A DNA stretch of 45,004 nt from Leucobacter sp. cx-328 (GCF_014530035.1 NZ_JACVMX010000008.1:1-45004); one strand, 5' to 3'. Shown: positions 15,281-24,182, counted from the stretch's first letter. The notes: generated by a model from the sequence alone, not told the origin. A program made the numbers and translations.

Positions 15281-15733
15281 ATGACCCAGACGCCTGCCCC
15301 CACCGCCGCCCGCGCCGTGATGTCGGACGATATCGCCAAGCTCCTGCTGCGCATCGTGCTCGGCGGAGCGCTCTTCGCGCACGGCTGGCAGAAGTTCTTC
15401 AGCATGGGGGTTGACCAGGTGGGCCTCTTCTTCAGCTCGCTCGGTTTGCCGATGCCTGAGGTTGCTGCGATCATCGTGGCGGTGCTCGAGCTTGTCGGCG
15501 GCGCCCTCCTCGTACTTGGCGTCTTCGTGCGCCCGCTCGCGGTGCTTGCGGCGCTCGAACTGTTCGTCGCGATCGTGACCGCACACGCAGGTGCCGGCTT
15601 CTACGCTGACGGCGGTGGCTGGGAGCTGCCCGCGATCATTGCTGCGGCACTCGTCGCGCTCGCCCTGCTCGGCCCGGGCCGCTTCTCGGCGCTCGCAACG
15701 CTTCACGGCCGCATCCCGTCGTTCCTGCGCTAG
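15281..15733 (+). CDS. DoxX family membrane protein
   Basis: This 150-residue protein has four membrane helices and the DoxX-type LLLRIVLGGALFAHGWQKF opening, a central VLELVGGALLVLGVFVRP, and a polar GAGFYADGGGWEL loop before the last helix. DoxX-like proteins are linked to membrane redox and oxidative stress functions, but the activity is not settled. The ATG at 15281 has GAAGGAGAT upstream; longer frames have no support. The neighbouring divergent two-component system may control it. Confidence 0.85.
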   Translation: MTQTPAPTAARAVMSDDIAKLLLRIVLGGALFAHGWQKFFSMGVDQVGLFFSSLGLPMPEVAAIIVAVLELVGGALLVLGVFVRPLAVLAALELFVAIVTAHAGAGFYADGGGWELPAIIAAALVALALLGPGRFSALATLHGRIPSFLR

Positions 15734-15872
15734 TCGCACCCCTCCCACCGCCTCACCGCCCCACCCCAGCCGCCGCGGCCCACCGCCTCGGTAGCATTTC
15801 GTCGCTTCTGTAAGACATTTTTTGGCGGATCCGTCTGACCGAAGCCGTGTTTCGATACCGGGGCGAAGGGGG

Positions 15873-15929
15873 GCGCACAGAGATGGGGCGCGGATCAGCA
15901 TCACCGATCCGCGCCCCATCTCTGTGCGC
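15873..15929. terminator. 24-bp perfect hairpin, bidirectional terminator
   Basis: Arms 15873-15896 and 15906-15929 pair perfectly over 24 positions with a 9-nt loop (AGCATCACC). It lies between the convergent DoxX and amidohydrolase genes, 24 nt past the latter's stop. The stem contains GGGGCGCGGATC, the same 12-mer as the hairpin at 528-576. Confidence 0.75.
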
Positions 15930-15953
15930 GTGCCCACCGGGCAGCGAGCTGCC

Positions 15954-17603
15954 CTACGCGCGGTAGGCGACCTCGCCGTCGACGAGCGTGAGCAGCACCT
16001 GCGCGGTGCGCAGGGTTTCGGGATCATCGGTGAACGGGTTCACACTGAGCACGGCGATGTTCGCGCGCTTGCCCGCAGCGATGGTGCCGTGATCCGCGTC
16101 TTGGCTTGCGGCGTACGCCGGCCCGTGCGTGAGTCCCTGCAGTGCGTCACCAGGGGTGAATGCGCGCTCGGGGTGGTAGCCAGGCAGCGATGCATCGAGC
16201 GCGGAGCGCGTCGTCAGCGCGATGAACAGGTTATCGAGCGCGTGGTGAGGCGCCGTGGGGGCGTCCGTGCCGAGGGCGAGGGTCACACCGTGCTCGCGGA
16301 ACGTGTGCCACGGGAAGCCCTGCTCGCCACGCTCGTCACCGAGCATTTCGATCCAGTTGTCGAGGATTGCGGGATCACAGTGCACGGGCTGCATTGACGC
16401 AGTGATGCCGAGGGCAGCCATGCGCGCGATCGTGTCGGTACCGACTGATTCGAGGTGCTCGATGCGGGGGCGACGGTCTGCGCGGGGGCCGTTCACACGG
16501 ATGCACTCCGCAACCAGATCAGCCGCCATCTCGCTCGCGGCGTCACCGATCGCGTGCAGCGCGAACTGCAGGCCGGCAGCATCAACGGCGAGCGCGACAG
16601 GGCGTGCAGCCTCGTAGCTCCAGATCGGAGCTGCGTTCTCGCCGTTCGCGTACGGTGCTCGCATCGCAGCGGTGCAGGCGTCGATCACACCGTCGAGAAT
16701 GAACTTCACACCGTTGATGCGCAGCCAGTCATCGCCGAACTCCGCGTGGATCTCATCGCGCAGCCGAGCCGCGGTCGCGACCTGTGCAAGATCCTCAGCG
16801 GGATCGCCCGATGCGCGCAGCAACCAGTGCGCGGTGACGGGGAAGGGCAGCTTGCCATCGCGGCGCAGACGACGCACGAGGGGGCGGATCAGGCCCTCAT
16901 CAAACGCCATATCTGTCGCGCCAGTGACGCCGGTCTCGAGGTACACATTGAACGCGTTGTCGAGGTAGCGGTCTTCGTCTTCCTCGGAGGTGACGCGTGC
17001 GAGGTAGCCCCACGCGTGCTGCATGGCTGCGGTCTCGAGCAGGAAGCCGGTTGCATCGCCGTTCTCGTCGCGCACAATCTCGCCGCCAACGGGGTTCGGA
17101 GTATTGCGGTCGATGCCCATCGCCTCGAGTGCTGCGGTGTTTACCCACACCGAGTGCAGGTCGTTCGCGTCGAGGAGCACCGGAACATCGGCAACTACCG
17201 CGTCGATCATCGCCGCGGTCGGGCGTTCGCCGCCGAGCGCGCCGAACTGCCAGCTCACACCGAGCACGTGCGGCGCATCGGACTGCTCCGCGCGGCGCTC
17301 AGCGAGCGCGCTCTGAATGTCAGCGAGCGTCGCGCACTCGCGCAGCTGCACCTTGTCGAGCGCCTCGCCGAGCATGCGCAGGTGCGAGTGGCCCTCAATC
17401 ATGCCGGGCATGACGAACTTGCCGCCAAGGTCGACCTCGGTGATTTCGGCGGGAACTGCGCCAGGGCCGAATGCCGAGCGCACGGCATCGAGAGTACCCG
17501 CTGCAACGATGCGACCAGCCGAGACGACGAAGGCTTCGGCGAGGGGGCGATCCGCCAGCCCGGTGAAAACCGTGGCATTGCGGTAGAGGGTGGTGTTAGG
17601 CAT
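15954..17603 (-). CDS. Amidohydrolase family 3 (YtcJ-like) metal-dependent hydrolase
   Basis: This 549-residue protein has the metal-binding H72 and H74 in GMIEGHSHLRML, a later LHAIGDAASEM histidine, PRIEHLESVG, and the C-terminal LGTDAPTAPHHALDN aspartate, so the active site looks complete. The N-terminal strand (YRNATVFTGLADRPLAEAFVV) and the C-terminal IAAGKRANIAVLS build the usual composite beta domain. The family hydrolyses amides or cyclic amides of varied substrates. AGGAG precedes the ATG. The start overlaps the stop of the upstream MFS gene by 8 nt, so the transporter probably imports the substrate. Confidence 0.87.
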   Translation of the reverse strand: MPNTTLYRNATVFTGLADRPLAEAFVVSAGRIVAAGTLDAVRSAFGPGAVPAEITEVDLGGKFVMPGMIEGHSHLRMLGEALDKVQLRECATLADIQSALAERRAEQSDAPHVLGVSWQFGALGGERPTAAMIDAVVADVPVLLDANDLHSVWVNTAALEAMGIDRNTPNPVGGEIVRDENGDATGFLLETAAMQHAWGYLARVTSEEDEDRYLDNAFNVYLETGVTGATDMAFDEGLIRPLVRRLRRDGKLPFPVTAHWLLRASGDPAEDLAQVATAARLRDEIHAEFGDDWLRINGVKFILDGVIDACTAAMRAPYANGENAAPIWSYEAARPVALAVDAAGLQFALHAIGDAASEMAADLVAECIRVNGPRADRRPRIEHLESVGTDTIARMAALGITASMQPVHCDPAILDNWIEMLGDERGEQGFPWHTFREHGVTLALGTDAPTAPHHALDNLFIALTTRSALDASLPGYHPERAFTPGDALQGLTHGPAYAASQDADHGTIAAGKRANIAVLSVNPFTDDPETLRTAQVLLTLVDGEVAYRA

Positions 17604-18858
17604 TGTGTGCTCCTGCGGTTGCTCCATAGGTTGCTGCTGCCGCGTGGGTTGCGGCGGCGTGCTCGCGTTCGAGGGCGCGCTCTGCACCGACTGACACGCG
17701 AGCGATCATGACGGTCGGGATGATGACGATGAAGCTGACGATACCCATCAGGAGGCAGAAGGTCGAGATACCGACGGTTTCGATGAGCCACGCACCGATA
17801 AGCGGAGCGAAGCTCGAGCCGACGAGGTACGCGCCTGAGAGCGGTGCCGACCAGCGGCCGCGCGCATCCAGGCCAGCTGCGGTGGCGATGAACAGCGCGA
17901 ACGCGAACGCGTACACCGTGTTGATGAGAATGATGAGCCACGCAAGCGTCGTGGGGTCGGCGGTGAAGCCGACCCAGATCTTCAGCACGCCACCGAGTGC
18001 GAGGGCAAGTGCGAGGGGGAGCGCGCGGCCGAGCTTCTTGCCCGCGATCAGCACGATAAGCATGGTGATGAGGCCGCCGCCAGCTGCTGCGCTGAGGGCT
18101 GTGCCAAGCGCTGCGGGTGAGAGGCCAACTGAGTCACCGAGCACGCCGGCCATGGTCCAGATTGCGTCCTCACTCGTGCCCCACAGTGGGAAGACGATGA
18201 GGATCCCGATCCCAGCCCAGGTGATGCGGCGGGGTTCTGCGATCTTCAGCGACTGAGTGACGTCGACGGGTTCTGCGTGCGCGGGCGCATCTGGTAGCCA
18301 TGACGCTACCGCGAAGCTCAGCAGCGAGATGACGGCAAGGGCGCCGAACACGTTGACCTGGCTCAGGCCCATGATCGGGATGATGGCGAGCACGATCATC
18401 ACGAGGATGCGGTTGATGATGCCGCTCGTCGCGCTCACACGGTTTGGGTTGCGGAGCGCGGCGATCGCGGCGCCCGAGGTGGAGATCGAGGCGCCAACGC
18501 CGGCGCCGCCAACGATAAACGCGGTGACCGCGAGCGACTGGGTCGAGGCGAATGCTGCGAGCGCGAACCCGACGGTGCCGACTGCGAGGCCGGCAAGCGC
18601 GAGCATGCGGCGGTGAACGCCAGCGGCGAGACGCGAGGTGCAGAGACCGACGACAGCAGAGGCGAGCAGACCCCAGGTCAGTACGGCGCCAGCGTCAAGG
18701 CTCGAGAGTCCGAGGCCTTCGAGAGCGGTAATAATGAGCGGCGCGAGGTTTGCCATCATGAGACCGGCAAGAGCGAGCAGGAAGGTGGCTGCGCCGTTCT
18801 TGATTCCCAGCGGGTGACGTGGATCGGACCCCTGGACTGCGTGTGTGTTCGAACTCAT
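17596..18858 (-). CDS. MFS transporter coupled to the amidohydrolase
   Basis: This 420-residue protein has twelve predicted helices, including LAGLMMANLAPLIITALEG at the first span and a central loop of about 25 residues. It is most like MFS carriers of organic solutes; the substrate is unknown. GAAAGG lies upstream of the ATG. The 3' end overlaps the amidohydrolase start by 8 nt, and the divergent TetR gene begins 131 nt away, so it is likely the repressor of this pair. Confidence 0.85.
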   Translation of the reverse strand: MSSNTHAVQGSDPRHPLGIKNGAATFLLALAGLMMANLAPLIITALEGLGLSSLDAGAVLTWGLLASAVVGLCTSRLAAGVHRRMLALAGLAVGTVGFALAAFASTQSLAVTAFIVGGAGVGASISTSGAAIAALRNPNRVSATSGIINRILVMIVLAIIPIMGLSQVNVFGALAVISLLSFAVASWLPDAPAHAEPVDVTQSLKIAEPRRITWAGIGILIVFPLWGTSEDAIWTMAGVLGDSVGLSPAALGTALSAAAGGGLITMLIVLIAGKKLGRALPLALALALGGVLKIWVGFTADPTTLAWLIILINTVYAFAFALFIATAAGLDARGRWSAPLSGAYLVGSSFAPLIGAWLIETVGISTFCLLMGIVSFIVIIPTVMIARVSVGAERALEREHAAATHAAAATYGATAGAHNA

Positions 18859-18901
18859 GATGAGAGCCCTTTCTCAGTGCGTCATTGCAATTCACAGCAT
18901 T

Positions 18902-18920
18902 AACCGAATTGATTTCGGTT
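18902..18920. promoter_or_regulatory. Candidate TetR operator
   Basis: AACCGAA-TTGAT-TTCGGTT is a 7-bp perfect inverted repeat in the 131-nt gap between the MFS and TetR genes, centred 53 nt before the MFS start. Its size and spacing suit a TetR dimer. The binding protein is inferred from position only. Confidence 0.65.
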
Positions 18921-18989
18921 TCTGCAATATGATGCACTGCAGGAGGTCGCATTGTCAAAACCGGCGACCACGAAGACCGAGGAGGGTCA

Positions 18990-19604
18990 ATGGCGCGACC
19001 AAAAGTGGCACTTTTGAGCCGTGACGTGATCGCACGCAAGGCGATCGAAATCGTGGAGTCCGGGCGTGACCTGCAGATTGTGACGCTCGCACGTGAGTTG
19101 GGGGTCAGCCCGTCGTCCCTGTACCACCACGTCGAGGGCCGCGACGGCATCATTCACGCAATGCGCGAATCGCTCTCGGCCGAATACGCGCCGCCGCCAG
19201 TCACTGATGCGCCCTGGCGCGAACAAGTGAGCGTGCTCATCAGCACACTCTGGCGGCTGTACTCCGACCACCCACGCACCCTCCAGCTGCTGCTCACCGT
19301 CATTATCGAGGAGCCCGACACCCTGGAGCTCTACGGCGACATGGCCGCGGCGCTCCGCCTCGGGGGAGTCCCAGACGACGAACTGCTCGTCACGATCGAG
19401 ACGCTTGACGCGTTTGCGTTTGGATCCGCGCTCGACGCCCTCTCGCCCGAGAGTATCTTTGCGCGCAACAAACTCGACCCCTCGCTCGACGCGCTCATCG
19501 ACAAGCACCCAACCGGCAAGGCGCGCAACGAGCAGCTCTTTGCGCACGGCGTCGACCTCATCCTTACGAGTGTGGAGCTTCGCGCAGAGCGGGCACGGAG
19601 CTAG
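18990..19604 (+). CDS. TetR-family transcriptional regulator
   Basis: This 204-residue protein has an N-terminal helix-turn-helix (IVTLARELGVSPSSLYHHVEGRDGI, about residues 30-54) and an all-helical C-terminal ligand domain containing APWREQVSVLISTLWRLYSDHP, as in TetR-type C-terminal domains. AGGAGG precedes the ATG by 6 nt. It is divergent from the MFS-amidohydrolase operon and likely represses it and itself through the palindrome at 18902-18920; the inducer may be the transported substrate. Its last 4 nt overlap the convergent helicase gene. Confidence 0.88.
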   Translation: MARPKVALLSRDVIARKAIEIVESGRDLQIVTLARELGVSPSSLYHHVEGRDGIIHAMRESLSAEYAPPPVTDAPWREQVSVLISTLWRLYSDHPRTLQLLLTVIIEEPDTLELYGDMAAALRLGGVPDDELLVTIETLDAFAFGSALDALSPESIFARNKLDPSLDALIDKHPTGKARNEQLFAHGVDLILTSVELRAERARS

Positions 19605-20884
19605 GCTGCTGGCGCGCTTGCCCCGCGCTCACGCATGAAACGGACCACGTTCGGATCCACAATCACGTCGCTCGGGCGCAGATCGCGCGCGAGATACAGA
19701 CCCTCGAGTGACCGCACGCGGCTGAGCGCGACGTAGGTTTGGCCTGCCGTGAAGGCGCGCGGGCCAAGGTCAACGCAGGCCGCGTCGTAGGTGTGACCCT
19801 GCGACTTGTGGATCGTCACCGCCCACGCCAGGCGCAGCGGGAACTGCTCGAACTCGGCGACGACCTCCTTCTCAAGCTTCTTGGTCTCGGCGTCGTAGCG
19901 GTAGCGGAAACGCTCCCACACCGCCGGTTCGACTTCGTACTCGTCATCGTCGGTTTCGACCCAGACCGTGCCCTCCACGCGCGACACCGTGCCGATCGTG
20001 CCGTTCACCCAGCGGCCGTCAGGGTCGTTGCGCAGGAACATCACCTGGGCGCCAGGCTTCAGCTCAAGCACCTCATCGGCGGGGAACAGGTTCTCCTTGA
20101 ACTCGCCCGTGACCTCGGCCACGGCACGGAGCGCGGATCCGCCAATCTCTGCGAGGCGCTCGGCATTGATGCGGTTGACGGTCGCATTGGTCGACGCGAG
20201 CGTGATGACGTCGCGCGGTGCCGGGCGCGCGCCGGCCTTGTTCAGGGCGTTCGCCTGGTTCTCGTCGACGATGCCGTGGCGCACGGCGCCGAGGATCCGC
20301 TTGAACGAGTCATCGCGCTGGCGATGCACCTCGCTCAGCTCGATCACGCTGAGGGGGACTGCCTCCCAGACCTTGGCATCGAAGAACCACAGCGAGCGGT
20401 ACGTGTCGTCAAAGTATGCGCGCTCGTGCGGATCCCGCGGCGGCACCGGGGGCAGCTGGAACGGGTCACCAAACATGATGATCTGCGCTCCGCCGAACGG
20501 ATCGTGCTTCTTGCCGCGCGCGAGGCGCAGCGCGCGGTCAATCGCGTCCATGAGGTCGGCCGAGACCATCGAAATCTCGTCGATGACGAGGGTGTCGATC
20601 GACGCGAGCATCTTCTTCAGCTCGGACGGCTGATCGAGATCGTGATCGGCAATCACGCCGGTTGGCAGGCGCAGCAGTGAGTGAATCGTCTGGCCGCCGA
20701 CATTCAGCGCAGCGACACCGGTCGGTGCGCACACCGCGATGATCTTCGAGGTGTTGTACGACAGGTGGTTCAGGATCGTCGACTTACCCGTGCCCGCACG
20801 GCCAGTGACGAAGATGTGTTCGCGGGTGTGCTCAATCTTCTCGTAGACCGAGAGTTGTTCAGAGCTGAGTTCGGGGCGCGACAC
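19601..20884 (-). CDS. PIF1-like ATP-dependent DNA helicase
   Basis: This 427-residue superfamily 1 helicase has Walker A GRAGTGKST (residues 28-36), motif Ia CAPTGVAALNVGGQTIHSL, Walker B TLVIDEISMVSADL, motif III FGDPFQLPPV, and the C-terminal WAVTIHKSQGHTY and TYVALSRVRSLEGLYL motifs. This set is the PIF1/RecD2-like pattern of a 5'-3' helicase. A role in unwinding G-quadruplexes or fork barriers is known for the family and inferred here. The GTG start lies 6 nt after TACCCT, consistent with a leaderless mRNA, and is divergent from the MFS gene at 20944. Confidence 0.9.
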   Translation of the reverse strand: MSRPELSSEQLSVYEKIEHTREHIFVTGRAGTGKSTILNHLSYNTSKIIAVCAPTGVAALNVGGQTIHSLLRLPTGVIADHDLDQPSELKKMLASIDTLVIDEISMVSADLMDAIDRALRLARGKKHDPFGGAQIIMFGDPFQLPPVPPRDPHERAYFDDTYRSLWFFDAKVWEAVPLSVIELSEVHRQRDDSFKRILGAVRHGIVDENQANALNKAGARPAPRDVITLASTNATVNRINAERLAEIGGSALRAVAEVTGEFKENLFPADEVLELKPGAQVMFLRNDPDGRWVNGTIGTVSRVEGTVWVETDDDEYEVEPAVWERFRYRYDAETKKLEKEVVAEFEQFPLRLAWAVTIHKSQGHTYDAACVDLGPRAFTAGQTYVALSRVRSLEGLYLARDLRPSDVIVDPNVVRFMRERGASAPAA

Positions 20885-20890
20885 CCATAT

Positions 20891-20896
20891 AGGGTA
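20891..20896 (-). promoter_or_regulatory. Candidate -10 box (TACCCT) for a leaderless helicase mRNA
   Basis: On the minus strand TACCCT is followed by ATATGG and then the GTG start at 20884. Confidence 0.5.
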
Positions 20897-20931
20897 CCCG
20901 GTTTCGGTGAGGAGCTGCTGGCTGCACGGGG

Positions 20932-20937
20932 GATAAT
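20932..20937 (+). promoter_or_regulatory. Candidate -10 box (GATAAT) for a leaderless MFS mRNA
   Basis: GATAAT is followed after 6 nt by the second GTG of a GTG-GTG pair (20944). No ribosome binding site is visible. Confidence 0.55.
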
Positions 20938-20943
20938 TGTGTG

Positions 20944-22161
20944 GTGAAACGTATCCTCGCCCTCTTCGCGCTCACGCTCGGTGGATTTGCCATTGGCATT
21001 ACCGAGTTCGCCACGATGGGGGTGCTTCCCGATATTGCAAGCAACATGCTTCCGGGGTACGAAGCTGACCCGCAGCGCGTGATCGCGCAGGCAGGCACCA
21101 TCATTTCCCTCTACGCACTCGGTGTCGTAATCGGCGCACCAGTCATCGCGATCTTGTGCGTGAGAATGTCGCTCACAACGCTCGCGTGCTGGTCGCTCGT
21201 CGTGCTCGGTGCCGCAAACCTCGCGTCGGCGCTCATGCCGTCGTTTGAACTTGTGTCGGCGTTCAGGTTTGTCTCCGGCCTGCCGCATGGCATCTACCTC
21301 GGTGTCGCAGCGCTGCTCTCTGCGAAGACGCTCGGCCCGGGCAACATGGGCAAGGGCATCGCGATCTCGATGATCGGCCTCACGACCGCCAACGTAGTGG
21401 GCGTGCCCTTCTCGACCATGCTCGGCCAGGCCTTCGGCTGGCGCTGGGTCTATGGTGTTGTCGCCGCGCTCTTTGCGCTTGCACTCCTGCTCGTGTTCCT
21501 CTTCGTCGAGAAGCTGCCGGGTAACCCGGAGCGGACGGCGCGTAGCGAGATCCGCGCCCTCGGGAACTACCGGGTCTGGCTCATGATTGGCACGCTCGCG
21601 GTAGGCAGCGGTGGTTTCTTCGCCGTCTACTCCTATATCGCAGACGTCACCACCCGCGAGGTCGGCCTCGGCCCCGAGGTCGTGCCGTGGGTGACCGCGA
21701 CCCTCGGTGTCGGCATGGTGATCGGCAACTTCCTCGGTGGGGTGCTCGCCGACCGGCATCTCAACCGCGCGGCCATCTTTGGCCTCGTGCTCGCGGTGCT
21801 GGTCTTTATCGCGTACTCGCTGTTCGCTGGGGCGCCGATCCGCCTCTTTATCTTTGCCTTCCTCGTGAGCGCGTCGACCATGATGTTTGGGCCAGCTGTG
21901 CAGGCTCGCTTGATTCGCGTGGCAAATGGGGCGGATCTGCTCGGTGCGTCCATGAACCACGCTGCCTCAAACATGGCCAACAGTCTCGGCGCCTGGCTCG
22001 GCGGCCTCGTCATCGCGGCCGGTCTCGGGTACCTTGCGCCTGGCTGGATCGGCGCCGTGCTCGCCGCCCTCGGCCTTGTCATCATGCTCGTGAGCATTGC
22101 GGTTGAGCGCCGCGATAAGGCGCGCAGCCTCGACACCGGTGGCGTGCCCGTCATTGGGTAG
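20944..22161 (+). CDS. MFS transporter, AraJ/DHA12-like drug or sugar efflux type
   Basis: This 405-residue protein has twelve helices. The opening LALFALTLGGFAIGITEFATMGVLPDIA is the GFAIGTTEF signature of the AraJ/YdhP/NepI branch of drug:H+ antiporters, and SGLPHGIYLGVAALLSAK is the family's motif-C-like region. It likely effluxes small molecules. The first GTG (20941) and the second (20944) are adjacent; the second fits the 6-nt spacing from GATAAT. An 18-bp hairpin follows the stop at 22203-22260. Confidence 0.87.
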   Translation: MKRILALFALTLGGFAIGITEFATMGVLPDIASNMLPGYEADPQRVIAQAGTIISLYALGVVIGAPVIAILCVRMSLTTLACWSLVVLGAANLASALMPSFELVSAFRFVSGLPHGIYLGVAALLSAKTLGPGNMGKGIAISMIGLTTANVVGVPFSTMLGQAFGWRWVYGVVAALFALALLLVFLFVEKLPGNPERTARSEIRALGNYRVWLMIGTLAVGSGGFFAVYSYIADVTTREVGLGPEVVPWVTATLGVGMVIGNFLGGVLADRHLNRAAIFGLVLAVLVFIAYSLFAGAPIRLFIFAFLVSASTMMFGPAVQARLIRVANGADLLGASMNHAASNMANSLGAWLGGLVIAAGLGYLAPGWIGAVLAALGLVIMLVSIAVERRDKARSLDTGGVPVIG

Positions 22162-22202
22162 GTGTTTCTGCCTTGCTGCTGCTCGCGTTTTGTCCTCGGC
22201 TG

Positions 22203-22260
22203 GAAATCGGCCGTCGTCAGCATGAAATTGGTGGAAAACACCCTGACGGCGGCCGATCTC
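22203..22260. repeat. Diverged relative of the dispersed palindromic repeat
   Basis: Arms 22203-22220 and 22243-22260 pair at 16 of 18 positions around a 22-nt loop. The arms carry AATCGGCCGTCGTCAG, close to the AATCGGCCGTCAATATG block of the palindromic repeat copies at 3752, 4959 and 9465. It lies 42 nt past the MFS stop and may also act as its terminator. Confidence 0.5.
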
Positions 22261-22548
22261 AAGTCCTGGGTGAACCGCGGGACGTAGCCTCGCTTGATCG
22301 GCGCAGCAAAGCAACCAACCCAAAGGCAAGGTTTGGTCGAATGACCAACCGCGGCAGCCCGTTTCGCTCAGCCCCGCCCGGCAAGCAGCCACCTATGATG
22401 CTGCCGCGGGCGACCTTGCGGCCGCCCTTGCCCTGAGCTGGGCTGCGCACTGAGCTGGCTATCTTGCGGCGCATTGGCGCGCAGTTTGCGGCAAACGGCC
22501 CCGCGGTGCCGACCCCGCGCGAGAACCCGTTCGCCTCCGTCTGGAATC

Positions 22549-22595
22549 GAGCTTTGGTAAGACGAAAATAGCCAAATCAGTCTTACCGAAAGCTC
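22549..22595. repeat. Inverted repeat GAGCTTTGGTAAGAC / GTCTTACCGAAAGCTC
   Basis: The two arms (22549-22563 and 22580-22595) are complementary apart from one bulged base and enclose a 16-nt loop. The stem lies in non-coding DNA between convergent genes. Function unknown. Confidence 0.65.
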
Positions 22596-22635
22596 GGTCC
22601 ACTACCGAAGCGAAGAGCGCGCCCAACTCAAGCAA

Positions 22636-22667
22636 AGAGGGCCTGGAGCAGAAACCCCAGACCCTCT
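22636..22667 (-). terminator. Terminator-like hairpin after the UMF1-type MFS gene
   Basis: AGAGGGCCTGG at 22636-22646 pairs with CCAGACCCTCT at 22657-22667 with one G-U. It begins 20 nt past the stop of the leftward MFS gene and is followed on that strand by TTTGCTT. Confidence 0.65.
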
Positions 22668-22687
22668 CGCTCACAGACAACAGCGAA

Positions 22688-24061
22688 CTACACCCGCGCG
22701 GGCTTCTTCACGAGCGAGGCCATCAGCACGAGTCCGACGATGAGCACGATCGTGATACCGAGGATTCCATAGTGCGTTGCGCCAAACCACAGGATGAATG
22801 ATGACCACAGCCACGGTGAGAGGAAGCTCATCACGCGGCCGGTAGTGGCATACATGCCAAAGACCTCGCCCTGCATGTGGCCGGGCGTGAGGTGCGTGAG
22901 CAACGAGCGGCTTGCTGCTTGCGCGGGGCCGACCGCGGCTGAGAGTACGAGGCCGCCGATCCAGAAGATGGCTTTACCTTCTTCACGGAAGATGAAGATG
23001 AAGAGCGCGCTCGCAATGAGGATCACGAGCGACCAGATGATGATTGCGCGCGGACCAAAGCGGTCGTCGAGACGGCCGGCAGCGATCGTTGCAATGCCAG
23101 CAACGAGGTTGAGGGCAACACCGAAGATCATGACCTCGGTCGCAGAGAAGCCAAAGGAAACGGCCGCGAGAATGCCACCGAACGCAAAGATGCCAGCGAG
23201 GCCATCGCGGTAGATTGCGCTCGCGATGAGGTACCAGAAGGTCTGGCGGTTGTTGCGGAACAGACCACGAAGATCGTGGGCAAGCACAGCGTAGCTCTTG
23301 AAGAATCCGACGCGGGGGCGCTCGTCACGTGCGGCTGTCTCGGGAACCCAGAGGAAGAAGGGAATCGAGAAGACCACTGTCCACACGGCTGCGCCAACCG
23401 CGATGAGGCGGTAAGCCATCCCGTTCGATGTGTCCATGCCGAACCACTCGAGCTCGGTAATGATGACAACGACGAGGAGCGCGATGATGCCGCCGATATA
23501 GCCGAGGCCCCAGCCGAGCCCGCTCACGCGGCCGACCGTCTTCTTGGTCGAGACGTCAAACAGCATGGCGTTGTAACTCACGCCTGCGATCTCATTGACT
23601 ACCGAGCCGACCGCCACGGCAATTGCACCGAACCAGAAGTAGCGCGGATCCGCCTGCACGAAGAACATCACAAACTGGATGAGCGCGAGCACAGCGGTGC
23701 ACCCAACGACCCAGCGCTTCTTGTTGCCGCGTGCGTCTGCCTGCTGGCCAAGTACCGGTGCAATGACGAGTACGACGAGTCCCGCGGCGAAGGTGATCCA
23801 GCCGTAGGTTGCTGACAGATCGGCGAGACCGGTGCAGTACGCGGTCGCTGCGTCCGCTGTTTGCGAACACGTGAGGTTGCCATCTGCGTTTTGGGCGGCA
23901 ACTTCGGGCGCAAGGAAGGAATCTGAAACGAGGTAGAGCGACACCCATACGAAGGTCAGGATGACCGAGTTGAATGGCTGCGTCGCCCAGTCCCAGAAGG
24001 CCCACGAACGCACTGTTCGCGCGGGAATTGTGGCCTCAGTGACCGTATTCGTTTCACTCAT
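22688..24061 (-). CDS. MFS transporter, UMF1/Atg22-like
   Basis: This 457-residue protein has twelve helices. The opening RSWAFWDWATQPFNSVILTFVW is the UMF1/Atg22 signature (WALYDWANSAF...), and RFGPRAIIIWSLVILIAS follows a motif-A-like AAGRLDDRFGPRA. Members export amino acids or other solutes; the substrate is unknown. The ATG at 24061 was chosen over one at 24109 because TACGCT lies 7 nt upstream, giving a leaderless start, and the longer N-terminus is Arg/Pro-rich. Confidence 0.85.
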   Translation of the reverse strand: MSETNTVTEATIPARTVRSWAFWDWATQPFNSVILTFVWVSLYLVSDSFLAPEVAAQNADGNLTCSQTADAATAYCTGLADLSATYGWITFAAGLVVLVIAPVLGQQADARGNKKRWVVGCTAVLALIQFVMFFVQADPRYFWFGAIAVAVGSVVNEIAGVSYNAMLFDVSTKKTVGRVSGLGWGLGYIGGIIALLVVVIITELEWFGMDTSNGMAYRLIAVGAAVWTVVFSIPFFLWVPETAARDERPRVGFFKSYAVLAHDLRGLFRNNRQTFWYLIASAIYRDGLAGIFAFGGILAAVSFGFSATEVMIFGVALNLVAGIATIAAGRLDDRFGPRAIIIWSLVILIASALFIFIFREEGKAIFWIGGLVLSAAVGPAQAASRSLLTHLTPGHMQGEVFGMYATTGRVMSFLSPWLWSSFILWFGATHYGILGITIVLIVGLVLMASLVKKPARV

Positions 24062-24068
24062 AACTGCG

Positions 24069-24074
24069 AGCGTA
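24069..24074 (-). promoter_or_regulatory. Candidate -10 box (TACGCT) for a leaderless MFS mRNA
   Basis: On the minus strand TACGCT is followed by CGCAGTT and the ATG at 24061. The same hexamer precedes the LysE-family gene at 2370. Confidence 0.5.
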
Positions 24075-24146
24075 CCTGGTCTTCTGGCGCCCGCAGGGGC
24101 GCGGATCACACTGCATTCCGGGGGTTCACTTGTGCGTTACCTGAAA

Positions 24147-24167
24147 GTTGAGTGTGTTTGGCTCAAG
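24147..24167. promoter_or_regulatory. HAIR-like HspR operator 1 upstream of dnaK
   Basis: GTTGAGT-N7-GCTCAAG matches the HspR inverted repeat CTTGAGT-N7-ACTCAAG at 12 of 14 arm positions. It lies about 145 nt before the dnaK start. HspR is encoded as the fourth gene of the same operon. Confidence 0.8.
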
Positions 24168-24182
24168 TTTGCCTAAACCGGC

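Larger units (their letters stand above)
22162..22687. other. 526-nt intergenic region with several hairpins and no gene
   Basis: The gap between two convergent MFS genes holds three inverted repeats: 22203-22260, 22549-22595 and 22636-22667. Open frames on either strand here are arginine-rich or broken by the stems and have no recognisable protein. I see no coding gene. Confidence 0.6.

Noticed and set aside
16455..17711. Long open frame antisense to the amidohydrolase
   Set aside because: It overlaps a gene with complete catalytic motifs and shows no family resemblance.
20770..21960. Long open frame antisense to the MFS gene at 20944
   Set aside because: The translation is dominated by Glu, Arg and His, as expected from the antisense of a hydrophobic protein.
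22259..22680. Two short leftward open frames in the gap between MFS genes
   Set aside because: Both run through inverted repeats, have Arg/Gly-rich low-information sequence and no ribosome binding site.
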